Made by a program: the position numbers and the translations under genes. Shown piece after piece: positions 1 to 10,909 of a DNA stretch of 64,000 nt. The notes beneath the pieces are model-generated. The model ran no database searches. It saw only the letters and a program-made list of their open reading frames with translations, and was not told the DNA's origin. The stretch covers positions 21,648,695-21,712,694 of the forward strand of contig NC_062982.1 of assembly GCF_023078275.1 (NCBI RefSeq), given 5' to 3'. Position 1 is the stretch's first letter; each line of letters begins with the position of its first letter. This stretch comes from Leguminivora glycinivorella (lineage: Eukaryota; Arthropoda; Insecta; Lepidoptera; Tortricidae).

Positions 1-986
1 ACCAGTGAACGAACCGTTGGCGTTCTCAGCACAACGCGATGTGAAGCACCTTGTGCTAAGAAAGCCAATATCCAACGCCAGGACCGCTGATCAGCATTCC
101 TTAAAATATACTCTGCTTGTCCGGGCAAAATGAAAATGTCTAGTCCATAAACTATGGGCCGACTCCGAAATCCAAAGAACCTAAAGTTCAAAACAAAACA
201 AAATCGTCAAAATCTAAGTTTTAGTCCCTCTTAGTTAAAACTCCTAAATATTCCAAAAGCGTGTCCCCGACTAACTTGTCGGAGGAAACGAAACATCCAA
301 AATCATGTTGCACAACACCCACAAAACATGGTATACCGTAAACAAAAACAAGGCGTGGCAACATGCGAAATAGTACCTAAACTAAAACGTTAGGTATTTA
401 GCCTAACGACGCGTTACCTAAGGGATACGCTAAAAAAATTAAAAAAAACGTACTATTTCGATGTTTGTCCGGTATGGTAGTACCTGACAAAATTTGCAAC
501 AAATGTTGCTATTTGGTCATATTAAAGACGGCTCTGACCTTGAGGTTGAGAGGCACAGTAGCTGGTGAGTGGTTTGTCGACCTTGGCGGCACGACGACAG
601 GTACAAGACGAGGGATCGTGCGTCCAAGGATAACTCTTCCTAACTCTTAACCAAACTATAAGTACCTACAGCCCAATTCGATTTAAGACTGAGCACAGTA
701 TCGATCGCGCCTAGCATACTTCACGCATTCATAATACCTAACATACATCACACAATGCAAACATAGTAACGAAGCAGCTTTCCTGTTCGTCACGTTCCGA
801 ACAAAATTCGTGAATTAAATATTTACCGAATATTTAACACTACTAACGATTTCAACCGCATATGCTATGTTACGAGAGCTAGGTGATAGCAGTTGTCAAC
901 CCTGGCGGCAAAGTGACAAGCCCTATAGGCTCGAGGCTTTGCGTCCAGAGATGACTTCCACCTCAAAACCTGACTCCCGTTAATAC
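1..986. other. Non-coding stretch beyond the gypsy pol end
   Basis: No convincing gene is visible. It lies downstream of the minus-strand gypsy pol stop, so it should be 3' UTR or flank. I do not see a match to the LTR at 5726-7310, so the 3' LTR is outside the window or lost. Two diverged direct repeats sit at about 548-650 and 888-980; both contain a GGCGGCA-like core followed by GTGCGTCCAAGGATAACT or GCGTCCAGAGATGACT. Confidence 0.5.
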
Positions 987-2840
987 CTACTTAAAGTCTT
1001 TAATATGCCACGACCCGATTGGTTGACCGTCCAACCTTTCGAGCTCATAAACTAATGGGGACAAAACCTTCTTAACTCTGCACGGTTCATACTTAGGTGC
1101 GAGCTTCGACATAAAAAACTTAGAAGCGTCACTTTGCGTGTACGTACGCTTCTGAACAATATCCCCAACCGAAAATCTCGCCTCTCGGCGTGTCATATTA
1201 TAATACTTGGCATTTGTTTCATGTGCTTGCAACATACGTACCCTAACCTGTTCAAAAATATCTTTCAAACAACCAAATTCGCCCGCATACTCCTCTCTAG
1301 GTATACCTACACAATATTGTTTATCGGTATCTTTATAAAAGGAGCCGTTAATGACCGGTTCCCTAGCGTGCACTAAAAAGAAAGGAGAGTACCCGGTGGT
1401 TTCGCTGACTGCACTGTTTATGGCAAACCTAATCTGGTGCAGTTTTTCGTCCCATGTACGGTGATTTTCCTTTACGTAAGACGCTACGGCGGTCATTACA
1501 ATTTTGTTATAACGTTCCACCAAATTCACGTGCGGAGAATAGCGCGGACTGTAAAAAATGTTAGGTACGTTGTAGCGTTTCAATAACTGCTTAAATTCTG
1601 ATCCCGTGAATTGCGCTCCGTTGTCCGAAATCACGGTTTCAGGTACGCCATGTTCCAAAATGACATGGTTTTCAAAATGCTTCGCCACCAAAGCGCTAGT
1701 AGCGCGGCGAAGTGGAAACAGCAGTGTATGTTTCGAAAAGCAACATGTAACAACCAACAAAAATGTATAACCTGCCCGAGAGCGCGGAAGCGGACCGACG
1801 AGATCGATACTAACTACCAACCATGGTCGATGACATACCTTTGGTTGTCCCATGAGGCCTGCAGTCGGTTTCTGCGAGTGCTTGTACGCTGCACAGACAT
1901 CGCAAGCCTTTACGAACTCGACTACATCCTTGTACATACCGGGCCAAAAGTATGTCAACGCCAACCGGCGATGAGTTTTAAAAACACCTAAATGAGCTGC
2001 AGTTGCTTCGCAATGGTTTTGCTGCAAAACTCTCTTTCGATCACTCTTCTTCACCACTTCTTTCCAATCAAACTCTCGCAACAAATTATACTTGGCCTTC
2101 GAAAGTCTAAAAAGTTTCCCATCCTTTAAACAAAAATTCGGAAAATTCGCGGGAAATGACCTACAGCCATTTACAATCTTGTCATACCATTCGTCTGGCT
2201 CAGCGTCATCATTCGTAACATTTATAGCGTCAACTTTCATAAGTCTCGAAAGTGCGTCAGGCACAACGTTAAGCGATCCCTTTCTGTGCTCAATCTCAAA
2301 ATCGAATTGAGACAGTCTGCAACCCCAACGAGCTAACCTCCCTGACGGGTTTTCAAGGTTCATGAACCATTTGAGTGACGCGTGATCAGTGATCACTTTA
2401 AATTTACGCGAGCCTAAATATGCCTGAAATTTCTCCACTGAAAATAAAACCGCGAGAGCCTCCCTTTCTGTGGCGCTGTAATTTCGCTCACATTTATTTA
2501 AGGCGCGGCTAACGTATGCAACAGGATGCTCAACACCGTCGAGTGTCTGAGAAAGCATTCCGCCAATCCCGTAGGACGACGCATCACAATGTACTGTAAA
2601 TTGTTTATTAAAATCCGGTACCGCCAAAATGGGTGCCGTAACTAAAGCGTTTTTTAAAGTTTTGAATGCTTCCTCTGCTTCTACAGACCATTCGAAAGGT
2701 GGCGCTTTCTTGCCCTGTGACGTAAGTTTATTCAGAGGAGCGGCTATCGATGCAAAATTTCGGATAAACCGTCGATACCATGAGCACGTTCCTAAGAATG
2801 CCCTTACGTCACGCGCGCTCGTTGGTGTGGGGAAGTTGAA
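987..2840 (-). pseudogene. Ty3/gypsy pol remnant: RT thumb/connection, RNase H, integrase
   Basis: The open frame runs from 2885, but its first 17 residues are translated LINE-tail pentamers; gypsy sequence begins at FPTPTS (about residue 18). It then shows the connection motif (VRAFLGTCSWYRRFI), RNase H with D101 in VHCDAS, an E near 140 in YSATEREA and D167 in ITDHAS. The integrase zinc-binding H291/H298/C328/C331 and the DDE core D361 (SIDLVG), D421 (ISDNGAQF) and E457 (LVERYN) follow. The RT catalytic YxDD region and the protease are absent. It would have degraded the RNA template and integrated the cDNA. The frame has no internal stop, so decay is by deletion rather than by point mutation. 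No host role is suggested. Confidence 0.88.
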
Positions 2841-3065
2841 ATGAAATGAAATGAAATGAAATGAAATGAAATATTTATTTTCCAAGTAGGCATATTACAA
2901 TGCGCTTATGAACGTCAAATAAAACTACGCCGGCTCTAACCCTACGCCTCAGCCTCGAGAAGATTTCAGTCCCCCCTCAGTTTGAGGAGGGTATCCACTA
3001 TGGGACCGGCAAGAAACTCGGCGGGCCACTTCTTTTCAAAACATTACATCTTATAATTAACATGC

Positions 3066-3099
<34 letters not shown>

Positions 3100-3620
3100 A
3101 AGATACAATTTAATAAGCAAAAGTATTCATAAAAAAAAAAAATATTAACACAAGAAATTATACAAAGTACAAAGCTATTATGATTATTAATAAGAGATGT
3201 TAGAGATGTATAGAGTCTCTAAGTGTCAAAGTACATCTAAAAAAATTATACATGAAGAAAAAAAACGAATAACTAAAATAACTTTAGAGTTGTAAAAGAC
3301 TCTTGTTGTCTTAAGCAAAGGAAAAAAAAATATATATACTTAATCTACTTTTTTCCTTGGAGATGTATATGGTCTCCAAGAGTCAGAAAGAAAAATAAAC
3401 AAACAAGGACCGAACAGAGTGCCTCAACGTAATCTCATTCAAAATTAATGTTACATAGAATAGCATAGCCCCTATTAGCTGAAACAGACCGGTCTTCACA
3501 AACAGCACCCGTTCACGAATATGGCGCGCATCTCAGCCATCGCCTCCCTCAACCTTCATTCGGGAAGGTGGCGACCCGATCAACGACGTCACCGTAAGCA
3601 AAGACTTTTAGTACAGTGTC
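2841..3620 (-). mobile_element. LINE 3'-end fragment inserted in the gypsy element
   Basis: Read on the minus strand, this is a short coding tail (about 3549-3620, fused to gag), a 3' UTR with GTTTCTTGCCGGT-like and GAGGAGGGTAT-like boxes, A/T-rich stretches at 3060-3370, and an end in (ATTTC)n pentamers at 2841-2875. A pentamer tail with 5' truncation is typical of lepidopteran LINE insertions. The sequences on either side are different parts of the gypsy element, so the event removed about a kilobase or more of target, or a later recombination did. I see no target duplication. Confidence 0.7.
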
Positions 3621-4946
3621 AGGCTTGCCGCAACCGTAACATTTAAACGAACCATTTTTAGGCCTTTGTTTACAAAGCCTGAAATTGTGATTAGTTTTGT
3701 TGCATTTGTAACACACCGGCCGCTGTGGCTTTGAAATATTAAGGTCATTAGTTTTAAAATGTTGCTTTCTCTGTTGCAAAGTGTTACACTGTGGCACCGA
3801 ACCGTCAGACTTCCTCGCGAAGCTTTGTTTTTCAGCAATAGCGTTTACTTGTTGATGTTTGGAACTGGAGGCCTTATACACATGATCGCGACAAAGTGTA
3901 TGTTCACTAACCTTCGGCGGTTCTACAAATAACTTCGCCCTTTGCTGTGAAAACTCAACTTTTCGACAATAAGTCTTCAGTTCGGCGACAGAATGGATGT
4001 CTACCAATGCTAACTGCTGTGTAAAATGTGGTCGAATGTTGTGCAACAAGATGTCAAGCTTCGCTTCCTCCGGTAAGTCTGACTTTAATCTAGCAAACAT
4101 TCCTGACATTACTGCAAAATACAAATGAATGGGCTCGTTCTCGCCCTGTGTCCTAGCCTGAATTTCCTGTTTCAACCTAAAATCATAATCACCAGGGACA
4201 AACTCATCTAACAAGAGCGACTTTAACTCTTGCCAGCTTGAAACCGAACTCTTAATACCACGGAACCATAATAAAGCACCATCAATAAATAAGTTAGGCG
4301 CGGCCTTAAATAATTTGGAATCTGACACACCATTTGCCTCCTTTAATTCCTCCACACGCTCCAAAAATGAGCGCGGGTCTGTCAATCCATTAAACTTGAC
4401 TTGCCATTTAGAAATGTTCAAGTCACTTGAGCATTGTACACGCATTTCTCTAAAACTATCTATTGGCATTCCAGAACTACCGGCCGAAGCTGAAGCACTT
4501 GGGTTCGAACCCTCAGCGGCACAAACTGGTGCTGTAGTTCCCGCAAGTGGACCTTCAACCTCCGCCAGCAGACTCTCCAGCCTGGACTGCAAACTGCATT
4601 TCGTAACCAACAATGCCTGGTCATCCTCTTCAGGCTGGATCCTAGCAAGACGATGATAAATATGGTACCCTAATGCCTTCGCTCGGCTCAAGGCATACCT
4701 TTCCTTGGACTCACTATACTTCGCGACAAGGGACGACAAATCATCAATCTTCCTAGCCACAATATCTAATTCCGTGTCAGCCGCTAGCGAAGTTTCCAAA
4801 ATGTCTTCACTTGGAGCCTCAACAACAAGAGCCCGAAGCTGTTTCCTCAGAGCATCTACTGTACTGGCGGGAGTTTCAGAACGAATTTTCACCTCATAAG
4901 TCAGCTCATCTTTCAACAATGCGTGAAACTGAATATTTCTCTCCAT
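3549..4946 (-). pseudogene. Ty3/gypsy gag, 3'-truncated and fused to LINE sequence
   Basis: This is a 465-residue open frame starting at an ATG 780 bp from the LTR. The N-terminal part is helical and charged. Around residues 175-330 there is a capsid-like retrotransposon gag region (FNGLTDPRSFLERVEEL, LLWFRG and the following LLLDEFVPGDYD). A complete CCHC zinc knuckle lies at C412, C415, H420 and C425. A second knuckle begins at CYGC (436-439) but loses its H and last C because the reading passes into foreign LINE sequence at about residue 443 (position 3620). The last 23 residues are therefore not gag. Gag would form the capsid and bind genomic RNA. The frame up to the junction is intact, so the damage is the insertion/deletion. 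Confidence 0.82.
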
Positions 4947-5711
4947 TTTGCTAAATGTGAATCTAATTCTTGAGAATACTGGTATTACAATGCTCTATTA
5001 TGTAAAAGTGTGTACTTTAAACTATAAATTTTCTTTTAAAAAATTCAAACCTTGTTTTATTTGAGTTACCTTTTAAAACAGTCAGCTGACTGACAAAATC
5101 TAATATTCTTTCTAAACTTGCCAAAGTCCAAACACAAAACAAAAAAAAATATGTGTCCTAAACAGTCTTAGAGTTACAAGCCACAAAAAAAAACAAAAAC
5201 CAATTGCTTGCTGGCTCTAAGCTAAATATAAAATCTAGTAACACAATGATAAAGCTCTGGCAAATTTGAAAGTCAGTGCAACTACTTTTAATCAAAACCC
5301 TGGTAAACTTTTGCTTACAAGTGCAGGCAACTTTTAGTTTTCCAAAAAATATTGTAAAACGTTCAAAATAATAATAAAAGTTTCGAGGCGACACAAATTA
5401 TAGAAAATGCACACAAAATTATTCAAATTTCCAACTATGGAAGTCAATGCACACTAACACGTGTTCAACTTTCTTTGACACTTGTATAACCTTAAAAATG
5501 GTTACGTAATCACTAAACTTTCTCCTTTCTAAATATATAAAAAAATGTGCAGGAAATCAACAGAAATGCACTTCAATAATAACACAAAAGGAATAATTCA
5601 TAGTCTAAGAGCAAGCAGCAGAAACAAAAGGTGAGTCATACAAAAAATTTCTAAATATTTCTCTGGTACCAAAATTCCACAAATTCCTTCAGCAAGCTTT
5701 TAAATTCAAAA
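4947..5711 (-). other. Gypsy 5' leader between PBS and gag
   Basis: About 765 bp of AT-rich, non-coding sequence between the primer-binding site and the gag start. No conserved ORF is seen. It presumably contained the packaging and leader functions of the element; nothing specific is recognisable. Confidence 0.5.
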
Positions 5712-5725
5712 CTTTGGGCGCCAAT
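5712..5725 (-). promoter_or_regulatory. Primer-binding site of the gypsy element
   Basis: Immediately next to the LTR end, the minus strand reads AT then TGGCGCCCAAAGT. TGG plus a GC-rich stretch within 2 nt of the LTR is the usual form of a tRNA primer-binding site in Ty3/gypsy elements. Its presence in the full copy and absence after the solo LTR at 16990 helps define the LTR edge. I do not assign the tRNA. Confidence 0.75.
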
Positions 5726-7310
5726 TATCACAGGGTGCCTTATTGTTAAATAAACTTAAAGCTCCGGCTGTACAAAATTAAGGACACAAGTGATAATAAT
5801 AGAAAAAAATACTAAAACTGAAAATAATAAAAACCGGTGTCGAAATAAGCTTGCTAGGGGAAGTATATGGTGGAGATAAATAATTTAAGATTTTGTATAT
5901 TTTATAACATTTATTTATAAAGAAAATTCTTGCCAAAATGTGTTTGTTCAGTTGGTTCTTAATTTAGTTACTTACTGCGCTAACCGTGTGAAAACTGACC
6001 TATAATTCTCTTGTTCGACACCAATGAAATGTACAGAGCTCAGCGGGAAGCTAGGTCGCTTAAAAGGGTTCTAAGTAAATTTTCACACAAGTTATCTTAA
6101 TTTTTAACTAGAAATTATACTACTAAAATACCTAGGTACCAGTTCTCAAAATATTTGCTTGCTCTAAATTACTGACTCTATGAATTTAATCTAACTAAAT
6201 TTCAGCTGACGCAGTTGCCCTGACCATTTGAAGGATAAATTGGACCGACCTCTAAGATGGTGAACCTTCGGGAAAGCTGTGGAAGGTGGCACGGGACCTC
6301 CCGGGGAATGTTGGCTGCACTGCGGAGACTTTTTCAACCCGGAACGCGAGCCACGTGGACACCGAGACAAATGCGGCAGAGGCAGGCCGTCTTCCAGCAA
6401 ACAGGACTCAGAACTTGCGCCAGTCACAAGGATTTCCAGAGTTAATAATATATATATCTATAAATATAATTAATATCCCGGCTCCTGAAAGCGACATAAA
6501 AATACATTAGTCTAATGCTCTCAAGACCAGCATGACAAAATAAAAGACAATCTGATAAATTAGCTCACCGCTGAAGGTCAAAGAAATTTCCTAGCGGAGC
6601 GCTCCCAATCCCACAGCAGAAGACAGATCATCCCTGTGAATAACCAAGCACATGGTTAGGAACAAACCCACAACGTTTCACGCCATTATGGAGTTGATCA
6701 GAACAATTCAGATACTTACTCAATCCGAGGATTATTGCAGGCCTTCTGCTTCCACCGTTTTGACCACCATGCGGTATGGTCTTGTGGAGAAAGTGCGTGT
6801 GCACCCAAAAGGGTCAAAAAAGGAAATGGACCACCCAAGATCATTAACCTATTTGCATATCGAGCAATCAAGGACATAGGGTGACAAACCCAGGAAGACA
6901 TAATATATTGAATTAATATATTATATTTATTTGAGACTCCATCAGAGTCATGAAAGATTTACTATGATGTACATAGCAAGATTGTCACTCCAGACAGGCC
7001 TCTTATTTAGAGTATTAATATTACAGTATTTTGTTATGTATTTAAGATAAATTTCTGCATTATTTCTATATAATTATATTAATTTAATTTATAAAAATGT
7101 ACTGGAGTAACAATTAAAAAATCTCATACAGCGCGTTATTTTTAGCTATCTGGCAACCCGTGCACAGATTATGCAGAAAAGTGCATACATGCGTGGATGC
7201 AAGTATTTTTGCACTAAGACAGGATTTAAAACAAAATAAAATTAAAGAAATTTCGATTTTAGATTTATAAAAAAATATTAATTACGACCAAGAAAATATA
7301 CTACGTTACA
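5726..7310 (-). repeat. 5' LTR of the gypsy element (~1.6 kb)
   Basis: The boundaries come from comparison with the inverted solo copy at 15377-16990. Both begin TGTAACGTAG and end CCCTGTGATA, and homology stops at once outside these points. At ~1585 bp this is long for a Ty3/gypsy LTR. Short open frames inside (for example 6716-6901 minus, 61 residues) are also open in the other copy, but no known domain is seen. The outer flank reads ATAT (7311-7314); its partner is off the window. Confidence 0.82.
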
Positions 7311-7330
7311 ATATGCGACTAAAAAGGTCA

Positions 7331-7440
7331 AATGTTAAATTATAAAATAAAACTATGGAAACGGATTATATCGAGTATAATGAATTTACAATTTTTATCC
7401 CGACGTTTCGAACACTTTACAGCGTTCGTGGTCTGTTTTT
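7331..7440 (-). mobile_element. Penelope-like terminal fragment
   Basis: It contains ATAAAACTATGGAAACGG and, further right, CCCGACGTTTCGAACAC followed by GTTCGTGGTC. The same signature occurs with Penelope GIY-YIG coding sequence at 34808-35310, so this is a Penelope-derived end without coding sequence. On the minus strand it can form the conserved stem-loop ahead of CGAAACGTCGG described in the findings. Confidence 0.6.
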
Positions 7441-7446
7441 TTTATA

Positions 7447-7622
7447 TCATAAATGGGCTTACGTATATTATACGTGGCCTACGACGGAGTGAGCTCACCC
7501 AGAAGATGCCTGTTCACTCTTGATTTGAAGGTTGCCGGGTTATATGAGCTCGGAAATATAGCCTCCAGCAAGGAATTCCACTCCTTCGCAGTGCGCTTAA
7601 GAAAAGAAGAAGCAAAGCGCTT
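7447..7622 (-). pseudogene. LINE ORF2 C-terminal fragment
   Basis: Read on the minus strand it matches the LINE piece at 14318-14590: coding for an AKEWNSLPA-like end, then the ATCTTCTGGG and CTCACTCC boxes and a TTTATA-type tail. It is degenerate, with indels. Related copies are at 10735-10845, 20285-20440 and 21335-21455. Confidence 0.65.
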
Positions 7623-9126
7623 ATTTATGTAATTTAAAAAAAAAATTTATGTACACGGGCCCGTCTGTCTTTTTTTCGTTTCTATCGCTGATAGCTGACC
7701 AGTGCCTTAGTCTAAGGTCATTTCTCAAAATTTTGCCACTCCCACCTGTCAGTACGTTTATGTTAGAACTTTTTTTTTAGTATACAATATCATAAATAAA
7801 TTATAAATACATATTAAAAGACAGTTTTTACATAGAGGCCTGATGCTTTGAAATCGATTTATTTTATGATAAGTTTTGTCGTTCACCTTCCGTGTCCCAA
7901 CGCGGAGTACTCATATTTCGAGTTGTTAAAAGTACACAAATTGTTAACTTTACTTACATTTATTGCTGTATTTTATTTGCATAATATATCCTTAACTTTT
8001 AAAACTAGACTATCTGATAATAATATTACACTTATGTTCCAAGTTATTTGGCTTTAAAGTTTGTCCACGGCCGTTTTTGTCGTTGACCTGTCGAGACAAA
8101 CTCGCAAGCACTGTGCGATCCCTACTCTACCTCTGCCACCCCACCCCGCATGAATCGAAGCCGCCAGTATCGGCCATCACCTGCAAGCAACGGCACGTGC
8201 TCACTACGCCTTGATTAGAAAATAGAAAATTTTAATTACCTCGAACGGGAATTTGTAACGGGTAAGTAGTCGTTATTCTGTCAATCATAATTTGGTTATT
8301 GTCTGAGATACTGCATTAACTGTAACATATGTTTCGTATTTTGTTGCTTAATTTTTAGGCACCTAAATAGTTAGTTCGTTCGGCAAATACTTATTGAGTA
8401 GTGGCGAAATAACTGGCATTTTGTCGGTCACCTGTGCATCGTTCACCTGGCTAAAATAGGCAAGTGAACGACATTTTGGGACAGGGTGACGACAATAATG
8501 ATAAATTTACCAATCGTAATAATACTTTTTTTACACCTTCAATATTTGTTTTGTGCGTTAAATGAGAAAAGTATTACTGCTATATCGGTTTAGGCTGCAT
8601 TTCTCAAAGGATTGTTGCTTTTTTGCTGTGTGTGTCCTTCACCTGTGCGATAAAGCCAGGTGAACGACTCAGTGACAGGAAACCGACACGTCGATCACTT
8701 GTCATAAGCCAGATGAACCATTACGAGGGGTGATCAATCGGATCAATAAGGTATGATAATGAGTAATTAAACATAATCTAGAATATGAGTATCCTTATAT
8801 TTTTATAATTAAAAGTAACTCTTCTGTGATTTATTTACATATTTAAATTTTTTCATTTATTTTTTGCCCCCTTTAAAAAATGAAATCTTAATTATAGTCT
8901 AAATACCATGTCAGTGAGCAAGTGCTTGCTTGAAGTGAAGTCACTTCATTATACTTCAGAGTAGCTATTATATTACAATTTTATTTAAAGGTCGGGTATA
9001 AAATATTAATGGCCCTTATATTTCAATTTCATTTTATTTCACAAGTAACAAGACTCATACAATTTGTTAGTATACAATAATTAATCTTATCTCTAGATGT
9101 GTTAGTAAATACAAGAAAAAACTAAA

Positions 9127-9444
9127 CTAAACATGGTATATGCTGCAGGAAATGTGCATCTCACAGCAGTGCCTCAAGTATGGATAGTGATATCTGTCCG
9201 CAATTGAGCGCAGGATGGTGTTGGGGCTGGCCCGCACCCGGCGCACCAGGGATGCGCATCGCTTGCGCATGGTTGCATGAAAGCAATCCATACGCGCCTC
9301 CGCAAACATCCCAGATGCGCTACAGAAGCGGGGCAGCCCCACCAACACCCGGAACGCGTTGTTGTATTGGACACGGAGGGCTCCATAGGTTCTCTGCGTT
9401 GCCTTCAATATGAGGTATGTCACTTGTAGCTTTAAATACACCAA
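9127..9444 (-). pseudogene. LINE reverse-transcriptase C-terminal fragment
   Basis: A 105-residue frame with the sequence style of LINE ORF2 C-termini: VQYNNAFRVLVGLPRFCSAS, then MDCFHATMRKRCASLVRR and a following ADRYHYPYLRHC end. It lacks EN and RT catalytic domains, so it is a 5'-truncated copy. It lies inside the 7713-10907 element. Confidence 0.75.
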
Positions 9445-9559
9445 TTAAGCAGCACCCTCGGCAATTTGAGGGTTCAGCCAATTTATATTTGATTGTTTAA
9501 AATTTTGTTATTTTAACTAATCAATTTTTTTATATGAAAAAAAATTATATTTTTCTTTA

Positions 9560-9692
9560 ATACTAAATATATACATTCAATAAAAAAAAATCAAAATTAG
9601 TCTAGTAACGACGGAGATATCGAGTAACAAATATAAAAAAAAAACTGACGAATTGAGAACCCCCTTCCTTGACATTTGGGCGGCGGTTATAA
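9560..9692 (+). repeat. Interspersed repeat ending in a GAGAACCCCCTTCC box
   Basis: Shares with 10440-10730 and 24245-24450 the order AATCAAAATT or AAATCGGTC, GGAGATATCG, AACA(A/T)A-rich stretch, TTGAGAACC, CCTTCCTT and GGCGGTTA. It is a common tail-like repeat, probably a LINE 3' end; no coding capacity is seen. Confidence 0.6.
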
Positions 9693-10439
9693 ACTATTAT
9701 AATGCTGATGGGCAGGTGAATGACGTCCATATCAGGTGAATGACCACCAAACTACAGGTGATCGACTACGGACGCAGGTTAGCGACGCTTGTCGTTAACT
9801 TGTCAAAATGTGTCATACAAATTTGTACTGATTTGTCGTTAACCTGCTGCTGTTGTCGATAACCTGTGTATATTTATCTTTCACCTAATCATGATGTCGT
9901 TCACCTGAATTAGATTTTTTTTTAAATTATAAACTGGCCAGTGATTGACCTTAGTCGCACCTGATGGAAAGTGACGACAAGGCCGAGGTTGTAGCTCACT
10001 GGTTCAGTAACAGCCTATTCACTCTTGACTTGAATTCACCCAGATTGTATTCGCCCGGGAATACAGATCATAACTTCTAAAATAATTAATTGATATCGGT
10101 GCCTTTGACATTTTTGAAATGTTTGAGACGCATTCAAACGATCCCTACAATATCCAAATTATTTGATTTGTTTATAATTTGGATGTTTAGATTATTGCAA
10201 TCCGATAAGAAATCTGAATTCGAAGGTTTATTATTTTTGGCTTTTTAGTTTCTCCGTGTTTTGTAACACGCTTTTTTTTTGAAGGCGGTTTTATTTTTTG
10301 TTAAAAAGTTAATTTATTTGTTGATTTTTAGTGGTTCCTAGTGATATTATATGTATCAGTCCGAATATATGTACAGTAGTGAAAGAATTGTCCTTTAACT
10401 CCTAACCATTGAGGAGTTGACCTTCCATCATCAGCTCAG

Positions 10440-10730
10440 CCACATAAAATTATTACCATCAGGCGCAAATACTGGTGCACCTTTGAAAAATACACAAAAA
10501 ACATTACATGTGCCTATAACATTTGAAGAGTTCCCTCGATTTCTCCAAGATCCCATCATCAGACCACGACTTGGTGCCAATGGGACCATCTCGGGGTTAT
10601 ACCCGTTCGATCAAAAAAAAAAATTTTGAAAATCGGTCTACGATTCTCGGAGATATCGAGTAACATACATACAAAAAAAAAACATTCAGTCGAATTGAGA
10701 ACCTCCTCCTTTTTTGAAGTCGGTTAAAAA
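10440..10730 (+). repeat. Interspersed repeat, longer copy
   Basis: A longer copy of the repeat at 9560-9692 and 24245-24450. It carries CCATCATCAGACCACGACTT upstream and ends TTGAGAACCTCCTCCTTTTT then GAAGTCGGTTA. It directly abuts a LINE tail at 10735. Confidence 0.6.
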
Positions 10731-10734
10731 ATAT

Positions 10735-10845
10735 ACGTACGTACGGCTGAACAGGCATCTTCTGGGCGAGCTCACTCCATCGTAGGCCACGTCTTTGCCT
10801 TTGGCTAGTCTGTGGTCAAGAGTAAGCCCATTTATAAAAAAAAAG
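10735..10845 (+). pseudogene. LINE ORF2 3'-end fragment
   Basis: Carries the boxes GGCATCTTCTGGGCGAGCTC, ACTCCATCGTAGGCCACGTC and GGCTAGTCTGTGG, then AGTAAGCCCATTTATA plus an A-run. These are shared with 14318-14590, where the preceding sequence codes for a LINE C-terminus. Confidence 0.65.
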
Positions 10846-10909
10846 CGACATTTAAAAAAAAACAAATCTTTCACCTGTCGGTGCCAAAATTTTGAGAAAT
10901 GGCCCTAAA

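Larger units (their letters stand above)
987..7310 (-). mobile_element. Degenerate Ty3/gypsy LTR retrotransposon
   Basis: Read on the minus strand, the order is 5' LTR (5726-7310), primer-binding site (about 5712-5725), a ~780-bp leader, gag (to 3620), a foreign LINE tail (2841-3620), then the last part of RT, RNase H and integrase (987-2840). This order is the Ty3/gypsy arrangement. The second gag zinc knuckle, the protease and the catalytic part of reverse transcriptase are missing, so the element cannot be autonomous. The 3' LTR is not in the window. The same LTR occurs alone and in inverse orientation at 15377-16990. Confidence 0.88.
7713..10907. mobile_element. TIR element filled with the word GTCGTTCACCTG
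   Basis: The ends are inverted copies of GGYCATTTCTCAAAATTTTG (left about 7716-7735, right about 10886-10904). Between them the word GTCGTTCACCTG or variants occurs roughly twenty times in both orientations, for example near 8081, 8426-8470, 8636-8720, 9713-9790, 9835-9905 and 10868. Variants include GTTAACCTG and GATAACCTG after GTCG. No transposase-like frame is visible. LINE fragments (9127-9444, 9560-9692, 10440-10845) sit inside and are probably later insertions. I found no clear target duplication. It resembles a non-autonomous DNA transposon, family unknown. Confidence 0.65.

Noticed and set aside
6257..6510. Overlapping short frames in three phases within the gypsy LTR
   Set aside because: Several phases are open in both LTR copies simply because the copies are alike; no codon-level constraint can be shown.
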